From positions 1-64,000 of the forward strand of contig NZ_BSPP01000010.1 in assembly GCF_030161095.1 (NCBI RefSeq): a DNA stretch of 64,000 nucleotides, given 5' to 3'. The notes under the pieces were generated by a model. It had not been told where the DNA came from. It searched no databases and was given only the letters and a program-made list of their open reading frames with translations. A program made the position numbers and the translations under genes. Positions 56,603 to 64,000 of the stretch are shown here, in pieces (positions within the stretch are counted from its first letter, which is position 1; each line of letters opens with the position of its first letter). The DNA comes from Cypionkella aquatica (GTDB lineage Bacteria; Pseudomonadota; Alphaproteobacteria; Rhodobacterales; Rhodobacteraceae).

Positions 56603-57658
56603 TTAGTTCAGCGGAGCCATGACGGTTTCAGCCTCGACAGCCGCTTGGGTCGCTGCCAGTTCAGGATCGGGAACCAGACCGTAATCTGCCAACACGCCGC
56701 CCGGGCCAGCCATATCGTCCGACACGAAGAACGAGACGTATTCTTTCAGGCCGGGGATCACGCCGATATGGGCTTTCTTGACGTAGAAGTAGAGCGGACG
56801 CGACACCGGGTATTCGCCTTTCGAGATCGTCTCGACCGACGGCACGATGCCGTTGACGGTAGCAACTTTCAGCTTGTCGGTGTTGTTTTCGTAGAACGAC
56901 AGACCAAACACGCCGATGGCGTTCTTGTTGGCCGCGATACGGCTAAGCGTTTCGGTATAGTCACCGTCGATGTCCACCGAAGCGCCATCGGTACGGGTGG
57001 TGAAGCAAGCGGCCTCGGCCTCTTTCTTTTTGGCAGCATCGTCAGCACCGGTCGAAGCGGCCAGCAGCAGATCGTAAGCGCCGTTGGTTTTGCAACCTTC
57101 CAGCAGAACCTTAGTGTCGAACACTTCACGGGTGCCGTGCTTGGTGCCCGGAATGAAGGTCAGGATGTCTTGCGCCGGCAGAGCCGCGTTGGCGTCAGCC
57201 CAGGTCTTGGCGGTGTTATCGACCAGCGCGCCGTCTTTAGCGACTTTGGCACCAATGGCGTTGAACACGTCAACCGGGGTCAGCACGAAATCCGGGCCGT
57301 TGATGTCCGAGGCAAATACGATGCCATCGTAACCGATGCGCACTTCCATGATGTCGGTGACGCCATTGGTTTTGCACAGATCAACGTCAGACTGGGTGAT
57401 ATGCGAAGAAGAGTTCGCGATGTCGATGGTGCTTTCGCCCACGCCTTCGCAAAGCTTCTTACGGCCAGCGCCCGAACCACCGCCTTCAACAACCGGGGTT
57501 TTGAAATCGCCGTTTTCGCCGAAAGCCTCGGCCACGATGGTGGCGTAGGGCAGCACGGTGGACGAGCCTGCGATTTGCAGCTGGTCACGCGCCGAAGCGA
57601 TCACGGTGGAAGCTGCGAGGATGGCCACAGCCGAAGGGATCAGTTTGATCAGAGACAT
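56603..57658 (-). CDS. pstS: Phosphate ABC transporter substrate-binding protein PstS
   Basis: A 351-aa periplasmic phosphate-binding protein. Signal peptide MSLIKLIPSAVAILAASTVIASA, then QIAGSSTVLPYATIVAEAF, where the Ser/Thr residues hold phosphate, and EGGGSGAGRKKLCEGVG and IANSSSHITQSD. First gene of the pst operon, with a Pho box directly upstream and a strong hairpin directly downstream. Confidence 0.96.
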   Translation of the reverse strand: MSLIKLIPSAVAILAASTVIASARDQLQIAGSSTVLPYATIVAEAFGENGDFKTPVVEGGGSGAGRKKLCEGVGESTIDIANSSSHITQSDVDLCKTNGVTDIMEVRIGYDGIVFASDINGPDFVLTPVDVFNAIGAKVAKDGALVDNTAKTWADANAALPAQDILTFIPGTKHGTREVFDTKVLLEGCKTNGAYDLLLAASTGADDAAKKKEAEAACFTTRTDGASVDIDGDYTETLSRIAANKNAIGVFGLSFYENNTDKLKVATVNGIVPSVETISKGEYPVSRPLYFYVKKAHIGVIPGLKEYVSFFVSDDMAGPGGVLADYGLVPDPELAATQAAVEAETVMAPLN

Positions 57659-57727
57659 TATGCTCTCCAGTTAATTCCCGAGGGCGGCCCGGATGGCTTG
57701 CCCTTCGCCGCTCCGTCTAGGCGGGTT

Positions 57728-57769
57728 ATTCTATGGTTTTGCGACAGTTTTGTAACAGTAATATGACAG
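57728..57769 (-). promoter_or_regulatory. Pho box and -10 of the pst operon
   Basis: On the minus strand, CTGTCAT (57769-57763), CTGTTAC (57758-57752) and CTGTCGC (57747-57741) repeat at exact 11-bp intervals with A/T-rich spacers, the standard PhoB tandem site. A -10-like TAGAAT lies at 57733-57728. It is 70 bp upstream of pstS. Confidence 0.92.
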
Positions 57770-57820
57770 CAGAGGTCAGAGCAGGGCGATTGGCCTGAAA
57801 CGGCAGGTTTGTGGCAGTCG

Positions 57821-57857
57821 CGGAGCCTCCGGCGGGGATATTTGGGCCAGTCTGAAC
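57821..57857 (+). repeat. Dispersed GATATTT element, copy between pstS and phoR
   Basis: GGAGCCTCCGGCGGGGATAT followed by TTGGGCCAGTCTGAAC. Shares GG(G)GATATTT and the tail GA(A) with copies at 36647 and 51369. It lies 22 nt past the phoR stop on the minus strand. Confidence 0.5.
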
Positions 57858-57878
57858 GCCGTTGTCGTGCAAAGATGC

Positions 57879-58907
57879 CTAACGTGGCTCGTAGGGCAGC
57901 AGCACCGAGAATCGGCTGCCTTTGCCTTTTTTGCTTTCAATGATCAGGCGGCCGCGGTGGCGGTTGACGATATGTTTGACGATCGCCAGACCCAGACCCG
58001 TGCCGCCTTTCTCACGCGAGCGGTGGCCGTCGACGCGGTAAAACCGCTCGGTCAGACGCGGAATGTGGAACGGGTCGATGCCCTCACCCTGATCGGTGAC
58101 GCTGATGCGCAGCTGTTGGCCACGCGGGCCTTGCTCGGGCGCAAGCGCCAGTTGCACCTCGGCCCCCGCCGGACTGCCGTATTTCACCGCATTCTCGACC
58201 AGATTGGTCAGCACTTGGGTCATCTGGTCATGGTCGGCGCGGATCAGCAGCGGCTGATCGGCACCTTGCAGCTTTATCGTCACCCGCGCCGCCTCGGCGA
58301 CCGGGCGCAGGCTGACGGTGACAGAGCGCAAAAGCCCCGCGATATCAATATCTTCGGACGGCAGCACCCGCTCTTCGGATTCGACCCGGCTGAGGTGCAG
58401 CAAATCGCGCACCAGACGGTTCATCCGCTCGGCCTCTGACGCCATGATGACCAAAAACCGCTCTCGTGCCGGGGCGTCATTGCGGGCCGGGCCGCGCAGG
58501 GTTTCGATAAATCCCAGCAAAGCCGTCAGCGGCGTGCGCAGTTCATGGCTGACATTGGCAACAAAGTCGCGGCGCATCTGGTCCATCTGCTCCCACGCCG
58601 AGCGATCCTCAAAGGCGCAAAGCACGCCCTGCGGCACCGGGCTGACAGAGACTTCGTAGATGCTGTCTTGCGCGGCGGCAGGCAACGTCAAGCGCACGCG
58701 GCCCGGCTTTGCCTGCTGCGCGGCCGCTGAAATTGCCTGCAAAAGCTCGGGGTTGCGGAAGCTGAGCGCGTGGTGGCGATCCAGCATGGCCGTGCCAAAC
58801 AGCGCGATTGCCGGGGCATTGGCTTGGCTGATCCTCTCATCCGGGGCGATCAGCAGCACCGGCAGCGGCAGCCCGTTCAACAATGCCTGCGTTGCTGCAT
58901 GGTCCAT
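57879..58907 (-). CDS. phoR: Phosphate regulon sensor kinase PhoR
   Basis: A 342-aa histidine kinase. N-terminal PAS domain (about residues 1-100: LPVLLIAPDERISQANAPAI...), dimerisation helix with phospho-His in VANVSHELRTPLTALLGF, then the ATPase domain with N (NLVENAVKYG), G1 (DQGEGIDPFHIPRL), F (FYRVDGHRSREKGGTGLGLAIV). No transmembrane segment is evident, unlike E. coli PhoR, so it would rely on contacts with Pst/PhoU. Start 58907 is chosen for GGAG upstream; ATG 58931 and 58949 are alternatives. It is transcribed towards pstS but 220 bp away. Confidence 0.9.
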   Translation of the reverse strand: MDHAATQALLNGLPLPVLLIAPDERISQANAPAIALFGTAMLDRHHALSFRNPELLQAISAAAQQAKPGRVRLTLPAAAQDSIYEVSVSPVPQGVLCAFEDRSAWEQMDQMRRDFVANVSHELRTPLTALLGFIETLRGPARNDAPARERFLVIMASEAERMNRLVRDLLHLSRVESEERVLPSEDIDIAGLLRSVTVSLRPVAEAARVTIKLQGADQPLLIRADHDQMTQVLTNLVENAVKYGSPAGAEVQLALAPEQGPRGQQLRISVTDQGEGIDPFHIPRLTERFYRVDGHRSREKGGTGLGLAIVKHIVNRHRGRLIIESKKGKGSRFSVLLPYEPR

Positions 58908-59091
58908 CGCGGCACTCCTATCCTGTTGCATCTTTCTAGCGTAAGTCATCTTATCAGACCAGTTCGTGCTTGCTCACCAAGACGTGAATAAACTATTGTA
59001 GCGGGAGTTTAACGAGAAACATTCGCGCAAAGAGTGTGACAGCAGCGCATCCTGAGGGTGTGGAGTCTTGCCGTGTGTGTAGGAGGCAGCG

Positions 59092-59451
59092 ATGCAGCCC
59101 AATTCAGCGCCCAGCGACGGGACTGTGCCGCCGCGGCACCGGATTCTCTACCTTGCAAACGGGGGTAATCTGCCGATTTCGCAAGACGGCTTGATCTTTA
59201 CCCTGCCCTTCGTGCAACTGACCGAGGATGAATTGGCCCGCATCGCCCCTGATTTGGTGGTGTTTCCGCTTTTCACAGCCACGCTGGATGCCACGATTGT
59301 TCTGACAAAGCTGAACGCGCTGGGCTATCGCGGCCGCTGCTTGATTCTGACGCCGCGCCTGCCAAAGCCGAAACTGATCGAGACAGAGTTGCGCGCCTAT
59401 AGCGGAGCAATCCAGCTGGAGTTGCTGCCGATCGACACGCCGCTGGAATAG
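59092..59451 (+). CDS. Conserved-looking hypothetical protein, 119 aa
   Basis: Begins MQPNSAPSDGTVPPRHRILY and has alternating beta/alpha pattern (RILYLANGG, DLVVFPLF, RCLILTPRL, IQLELLPID), suggesting a small Rossmann-like or receiver-like fold. It lacks the acidic phosphorylation residues of a receiver domain. AGGAGG is 6 nt upstream. It is divergent from phoR and convergent with iolB. I do not recognise the family. Confidence 0.7.
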   Translation: MQPNSAPSDGTVPPRHRILYLANGGNLPISQDGLIFTLPFVQLTEDELARIAPDLVVFPLFTATLDATIVLTKLNALGYRGRCLILTPRLPKPKLIETELRAYSGAIQLELLPIDTPLE

Positions 59452-59500
59452 CCGCCTGCCCCGCGATTTCAGAGGGTCACAGGTTTGGCCAGCGCCACTC

Positions 59501-60316
59501 TTAGGCACCCACCGTGTCGCGCTGATAGATCCAGTCATGGGCGGGATCATTCTGAAAACGCCAATAGCGGCGCGGCCCTGCCATCACGTTCAGATAATAC
59601 ATCTCGTAGCCATAGGGCGCACCGCAGGGATGGTGGCCCTTTGGCACCAAGGTCACGTCGTGATTCTGCACAGCCATGGTTTCATCCAAGGAGCCATCTT
59701 CGGTATAGACGCGCTGGATGCCAAAGCCTTGGGCGGGGTTCAGACGCATGTAATAGGTTTCTTCCAGATAGGTCATCCGGGGGAAGTCATCTTCATCATG
59801 GCGGTGGCTGGGATAGGACGACCAATTGCCCTGCGGGGTGAACACTTCGGTCACCAGCAGGCTGTCGGCGACATCCAATCCTTCCATCGCTATGTTGTTG
59901 ACAAAGCGGGTGTTTGCCCCGGTGCCGCGCTGCGTCAGCGCAATACCAGCCGGGCCGATCTGCGCCGCCTTATAGCCGGATTTCCCCGGTGCAGTGCAAA
60001 TCGCCAAGGTACAAGCGGTGGTGGCTGTCGCAGACCATGCGCTGTCATTCGGCAGGTACAGACAATGCGGCGGCGTCTTTTCAAACACATCCATCCGGTC
60101 GCCCAGGATGCCCCAATCCTGCCCGGCGGCGGTGATGGCAGCTTTGCCTTCCACCACGACCAAGATCACTTCTGTGCTGCCGGTGACTTCGGCGGCAGTC
60201 TCGCCGGGTTGCAACCGATAGAGGCCAAAGCCGACATAGCCCCAGCCCGCGCTTTGCGGCGTGATGTCATGCACCTTGCCAGAAGTGCCAGTCGGCTTGC
60301 GCAAAAGATCGGGCAT
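59501..60316 (-). CDS. iolB: 5-deoxy-glucuronate isomerase
   Basis: A 271-aa bicupin enzyme converting 5-deoxy-D-glucuronate to 5-dehydro-2-deoxy-D-gluconate in myo-inositol breakdown. WSSYPSHRHDEDDFPRMTYLE has the metal-binding His and Glu of the C-terminal cupin, and PKGHHPCGAPYGYEMYYLNV follows. Length as expected. Last gene of iolC-iolD-iolB here; the isomerase/dehydratase partner iolE is not in the window. Confidence 0.95.
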   Translation of the reverse strand: MPDLLRKPTGTSGKVHDITPQSAGWGYVGFGLYRLQPGETAAEVTGSTEVILVVVEGKAAITAAGQDWGILGDRMDVFEKTPPHCLYLPNDSAWSATATTACTLAICTAPGKSGYKAAQIGPAGIALTQRGTGANTRFVNNIAMEGLDVADSLLVTEVFTPQGNWSSYPSHRHDEDDFPRMTYLEETYYMRLNPAQGFGIQRVYTEDGSLDETMAVQNHDVTLVPKGHHPCGAPYGYEMYYLNVMAGPRRYWRFQNDPAHDWIYQRDTVGA

Positions 60317-60361
60317 ATCGTCCTCGTGTTTGACTTCGGTGCGGGCTTGGGCGGCTTGGGC

Positions 60362-62185
60362 TTAGTTGACAAGCCGTTGCAGCTTTAGCTTTTGCTCGTA
60401 ATGCGCGCGGGCGTCGTTGACCTCGGTGCGCGTGGAAACCGCTGGCACGCCGACATCCCACCAAGTGCCACCCGCTTCGGTGCCGGGCCAAGGATCGGTG
60501 TCAATGACGATCACTTGCGGGATTTTCGCACCTTTGGCGGCTGTCAGCGCGTCCTCAAGTTCAGCAATCGTCGTCACTTTCACCGCATGGGCCCCCATCG
60601 CGGCGGCATGGGCGGTAAAGTCGATGTGGCTGGGGTTTACGTGATAGCTTTGGTCGAGCAGATTGTTAAATCCTGCCCCGCCAGTGCCCTTTTGCAGCCG
60701 GTTGATGCAGCCATAGCCACGGTTGTCGGTGATCACCACGGTAAACGCCACGCCCATCATCACGGCGGTCGCAAGTTCCGAGTTCGCCATCATGTAGCTG
60801 CCATCGCCGAGCATGCAGATCACATCGGCGTCGGGCCGCGCCATTTTGATGCCCATGGCGCCTGCGATCTCATAACCCATGCAGGAAAAGCCGTATTCCA
60901 TGTGATAGCCGCCCGAGGGCGCATCCCAAATCTTGTGCAACTCGCCCGGCATTGTGCCTGCAGCTGACATCACCACGGTCGATTTCAGCGCCCTGCGCTG
61001 CACGGCACCAATCACCTGCATATCGGTCGGAAGCGCGTTAGTGGTGGGCGCGGCTTTCACCGCAGCCGTGGCGGCGGCCCAATCAGCTTGCAGGCCGGGG
61101 ATGGCGGGCCATTTCTGCGATCCCAAAGCACGGCCAAGGGCTTGCAGCGCGATCTTCGCATCTGAGGTTAGGTTCAGCGCGCCATGTTTGTAGGAATCAT
61201 AGGCCGCGACGTTGATCGACAGAATCCGACGGTTCGGGTTCTTGAACAGCGACCAGCTTCCTGTGGTGAAATCCTGAAACCGGGTGCCAAGCCCGATCAC
61301 CAGATCAGCATTTTCGCAAACGGTGTTGGCGCTGGCAGCCCCCGTCACGCCGACCGGGCCAAAATTCAGCGCGTGGTCGAAATCGAGGCTGGATTTGCCC
61401 GCTTGGGTTTCGACAACGGGGATGTTGTGTGCGGTGGCAAATGCCGCCAAAGCGGCCTCAGCCCCCGAATAAATCACACCGCCCCCGGCGACGATCACCG
61501 GAGATTTCGCGGATTGAATGGCGGTGATGGCCTCGGCCAATTCATCGGCATCAGCTTCGGGACGGCGGATTTTCCAGACCTTCGGGGTGAAGAAAGATTC
61601 GGGATAATCAAAGGCTTCGGCCTGCACATCCTGACAGAAGGCCAGACATACAGGGCCGCAATCGGCCGGATCGGTCATCACCCTGAAGGCGCGCGGCAGG
61701 GCTGTCAACAGATGTTCCGGGCGGCTGATGCGGTCGAAATAGCGGCTGACCGGGCGGAAGCAATCATTGGCAGAGATGGTGCCATCGTTGAAATCTTCCA
61801 ACTGTTGCAGCACCGGATCGGGCGCGCGGTTGGCGAAGACATCGCCCGGAATGATCAACAAAGGCAAGCGGTTGGCGAAAGCCACGCCTGCCGCCGTCAC
61901 CACATTCAACGCCCCCGGCCCGATCGAGGTGGTCACAGCCATCGCACGGCGGCGCTTTTGGGCCTTGGCATAGGCGATGGCGGCATGCGCCATGGTCTGT
62001 TCGTTATGGCCGCGCCAAGTCGGGAACGTGTCCTTGGCGCCATGCAAAGCCTCGCCAATCCCGGCCACGTTGCCATGGCCAAAGATCGCCCAGATGCCTT
62101 CGATAAACCGCTCGCCATCTTCGGTCATCTGCACGGAAAGCCAGCGGACCATGGCTTGGGCGGCGGTGAGACGAATTGTGTTCAT
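60362..62185 (-). CDS. iolD: 3D-(3,5/4)-trihydroxycyclohexane-1,2-dione hydrolase
   Basis: A 607-aa thiamine-diphosphate enzyme opening the inositol ring. N-terminal Pyr domain with GIGEALHGA-type Glu and GPGALNVVTAAG, middle domain GGGVIYSGAEAALAAFATAH, and C-terminal PP domain with the ThDP motif MLGDGSYMMANSELATAVMMG and DNRGYGCINRLQ. It overlaps iolC by 4 nt and is 45 nt before iolB. Confidence 0.96.
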   Translation of the reverse strand: MNTIRLTAAQAMVRWLSVQMTEDGERFIEGIWAIFGHGNVAGIGEALHGAKDTFPTWRGHNEQTMAHAAIAYAKAQKRRRAMAVTTSIGPGALNVVTAAGVAFANRLPLLIIPGDVFANRAPDPVLQQLEDFNDGTISANDCFRPVSRYFDRISRPEHLLTALPRAFRVMTDPADCGPVCLAFCQDVQAEAFDYPESFFTPKVWKIRRPEADADELAEAITAIQSAKSPVIVAGGGVIYSGAEAALAAFATAHNIPVVETQAGKSSLDFDHALNFGPVGVTGAASANTVCENADLVIGLGTRFQDFTTGSWSLFKNPNRRILSINVAAYDSYKHGALNLTSDAKIALQALGRALGSQKWPAIPGLQADWAAATAAVKAAPTTNALPTDMQVIGAVQRRALKSTVVMSAAGTMPGELHKIWDAPSGGYHMEYGFSCMGYEIAGAMGIKMARPDADVICMLGDGSYMMANSELATAVMMGVAFTVVITDNRGYGCINRLQKGTGGAGFNNLLDQSYHVNPSHIDFTAHAAAMGAHAVKVTTIAELEDALTAAKGAKIPQVIVIDTDPWPGTEAGGTWWDVGVPAVSTRTEVNDARAHYEQKLKLQRLVN

Positions 62186-64000
62186 GCTTTTGCTCCTGCG
62201 CGGGCCCCAGTGCGGGCGGCGTCCCAGATGCCGCAGAGGCGGCGGAAATTTTCGGCCATTGTGGCGACTGCGGTGGCATCGTCAATCTTACCTGCGATCC
62301 ATTGGCGGCCAACATCGGCGTGAATGGTACGCCCGACCGCAAAGCCTTTGACCAGCGGGAAATCGGCGGCAAGCTTGAAGGACGAGGCCAGCTCAGCCTC
62401 GGATTGCCCCAAGCCCAAGATCACGATGCCTTGGGTATGCGCGTCGCGGCTGGTGATGGCGTCACAGGTGGCTTGCCATGCCTCAACGGTCTGCATCGGC
62501 TCTAGCTTCCACCAATCGGGGTAAATGCCAATGTCATAAAAGCGGCTGATCAGCTTGGCGTTGGTGTGATCGTCGACTGGACCAACCTTGGAGGGAATGA
62601 TTTCCAGCAGCATTTCCAGGCGGTTACGACGGCAAGCGTGGAACAGACGGGTGATCACGGCTTCCTGTTCGGCCTGCATTTCGGGCTGGTCATCGGGGTG
62701 GCAGAAGCACAGCACCTTGACCACATCTTCCAAAGCCCATTCCGACAGACCGCCGAAATCGGGGCCGATTTCAGGTTCCAATGTCAGCGGGCGCGAGCCG
62801 GGCCATTCCACCGGGCGCCCAATCCACAGACCCTGACCCGAAGCTTTGTGCAGCGCGGATTTGCCAAGGCGGTTGTCGCAGAGCAGGCCGTAGCCCTCAC
62901 GGCCTTGGGAAACCGCCACTGTAGCTTCCAGACACAACTCTTTGAAACGACCAATATTTTCGGGATTGGCCCCGGGAATTTCTTCCAATTGCGAGCGGTG
63001 ATCATAGGCAAAGGCCCGCACTTCGGTCCATTGCTTGCGGCGGTTGGTGGACCAGTGAATTTGCTCGAGCTCGGCATCCTTGCGCAGGGCCGGGGTTTTG
63101 ACACCGCGACTCAAGAAGAAATTCAGCTCTGCCAAGCTGGGATAGGCCGGGGTGCAGCCGTGGCGCGACACCGCAAAAGCCCCGCAGGCATTGGCGTATT
63201 TCAGCGCAACCGGCCAGGATTCGTCATCCAGCCACCCCTTGGTCAGCCCCGACATGAAACCATCGCCCGCGCCAAGCACGTTGAACACCTCAATCGGGAA
63301 ACCGGGGCCGGTCTGGCCTTGATCAAGGCTATCGGGGATCGCACCTTCAAAGGCGGCGGCACCGGCGGCACCGCGCTTGCAAACCAAAGTGGCGTTGGAC
63401 ACTGCGCGCACGGCCTTTAGGGCGGTGATGGTGTCAGTGCTGCCGCCTGCGATGTGAAATTCTTCTTCGGTGCCGACGATCAGATCGAAATAATGCAAGT
63501 GGGATTGCAGTTTAGCGGTGACAGCGGCGGATTCGATGAAGCGGCTTTCCCCATCGCCATGGCCGGCAAGACCCCAGAGGTTCGGGCGATAGTCGATGTC
63601 CAAAGCGGTTTTGGCACCGTGCTTGCGGGCGAGTTTCAGCGCCTTCAACACCGCAGCTTCGGTATTGGCATGCGACAAATGCGTGCCAGTGACAATCAGC
63701 GAGCGGGTTTCGGCGATGAAACTCTCGTCAATGTCATCCTCGCAAAGCGCCATATCAGCACAGTTTTCGCGGTAGAAAATCAGCGGAAATTGCGTCTCAT
63801 CGCGGATGCCAAGGATCACCAAAGCGGTCAGACGGCTGGGGTCGGTCTTCACGCCGCGCACATCGACGCCTTCGCGGGCCAGTTCCTCGCGGATGAATCG
63901 CCCCATATGTTCGTCGCCAACGCGGGTGATCAGCGACGATTTCAGCCCCAGACGCGCGGTGCCCGCGGCGATATTGGTGGGCGATCCGCCGATATATTTC
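62182..64000 (-). CDS. iolC: 5-dehydro-2-deoxygluconokinase fused to DUF2090 (partial)
   Basis: The 5' end lies beyond the window; the last about 605 residues are present. The first part is a PfkB-family kinase (KYIGGSPTNIAAGTARLGLK at the window edge, later FNVLGAGDGFMSGLTKGW with the catalytic Asp). From about residue 320 of the visible part a DUF2090 domain follows, including MLLEIIPSK and ILGLGQSEAEL. IolC phosphorylates 5-dehydro-2-deoxygluconate; DUF2090 resembles class I aldolases and may cleave the product (inference). First of iolC-iolD-iolB. Confidence 0.93.
   Translation of the reverse strand, partial: KYIGGSPTNIAAGTARLGLKSSLITRVGDEHMGRFIREELAREGVDVRGVKTDPSRLTALVILGIRDETQFPLIFYRENCADMALCEDDIDESFIAETRSLIVTGTHLSHANTEAAVLKALKLARKHGAKTALDIDYRPNLWGLAGHGDGESRFIESAAVTAKLQSHLHYFDLIVGTEEEFHIAGGSTDTITALKAVRAVSNATLVCKRGAAGAAAFEGAIPDSLDQGQTGPGFPIEVFNVLGAGDGFMSGLTKGWLDDESWPVALKYANACGAFAVSRHGCTPAYPSLAELNFFLSRGVKTPALRKDAELEQIHWSTNRRKQWTEVRAFAYDHRSQLEEIPGANPENIGRFKELCLEATVAVSQGREGYGLLCDNRLGKSALHKASGQGLWIGRPVEWPGSRPLTLEPEIGPDFGGLSEWALEDVVKVLCFCHPDDQPEMQAEQEAVITRLFHACRRNRLEMLLEIIPSKVGPVDDHTNAKLISRFYDIGIYPDWWKLEPMQTVEAWQATCDAITSRDAHTQGIVILGLGQSEAELASSFKLAADFPLVKGFAVGRTIHADVGRQWIAGKIDDATAVATMAENFRRLCGIWDAARTGARAGAKA

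Overview
This window is a GC-rich, densely coded piece of an alphaproteobacterial chromosome, very probably from the family Rhodobacteraceae. The evidence is the lptF-lptG-lptD-surA-pdxA-rsmA run, a DUF4167 protein, the glycogen operon glgP-glgB-glgC-glgA-glgX-pgm, the zwf-pgl-pgi operon, long-form PstC/PstA permeases and a Hint_2-type secreted protein. No insertion sequence, prophage, CRISPR array or rRNA was seen. There is one tRNA, tRNA-Gly(CCC).

Layout. Positions 0-7 kb: tRNA-Gly with its promoter, a lipoprotein, a RidA-family protein, the zwf-pgl-pgi operon (minus strand) with LacI-type palindromes upstream, an HNH endonuclease and a lipoprotein transglycosylase. 7-20 kb: a non-pyrrolysine MttB-family methyltransferase, then the six-gene glycogen operon on the minus strand. 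20-24 kb: a copper module, with copA-cueR diverging from a copZ-like chaperone and both promoters having MerR-type 19-bp spacers. 24-30 kb: ndk, an ABC-F ATPase, marC, a retropepsin-like protease, holC and pepA. 30-37.5 kb: LPS export and outer-membrane biogenesis (lptF, lptG, lptD, surA) followed by pdxA and rsmA. 37.6-41 kb: the DUF4167 protein and prfA-prmC. 41-48 kb: a CHAP lipoprotein, agmatinase-DUF1499, a class III aminotransferase, a DUF6636 protein, an M20 amidohydrolase and mazG. 47.8-51.2 kb: an orphan ferric-iron binding protein, a Hint-domain protein and a nucleoside hydrolase. 51.4-59 kb: the phosphate regulon phoR / pstS-pstC-pstA-pstB-phoU-phoB with a textbook three-repeat Pho box before pstS. 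59-64 kb: an unknown 119-aa protein and the myo-inositol genes iolC(partial, fused to DUF2090)-iolD-iolB.

How the genes work together. The left third is a central-carbon and storage block: glucose-6-phosphate is partitioned between oxidation (zwf, pgl, pgi) and glycogen (pgm, glgC, glgA, glgB, glgX, glgP). LacI-like palindromes upstream of both operons suggest sugar-responsive control. The right third is nutrient acquisition: phosphate, iron and inositol.

The window is mostly core genome, and I did not find a clear new defence or mobile system. The most interesting non-standard signals are: a large imperfect inverted repeat filling the pstB-phoU gap; a dispersed intergenic element ending in GG(A/G)(A/G)TATTT with several copies; twin TTTGATCAAA palindromes before two amino-compound catabolic genes; a possible unannotated 47-aa CxxCH microprotein upstream of the HNH gene; and the orphan Hint protein next to the iron-binding gene. 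Gene start choices below are based on visible ribosome binding sites. Functional calls come from recognisable motifs, not from a database search.
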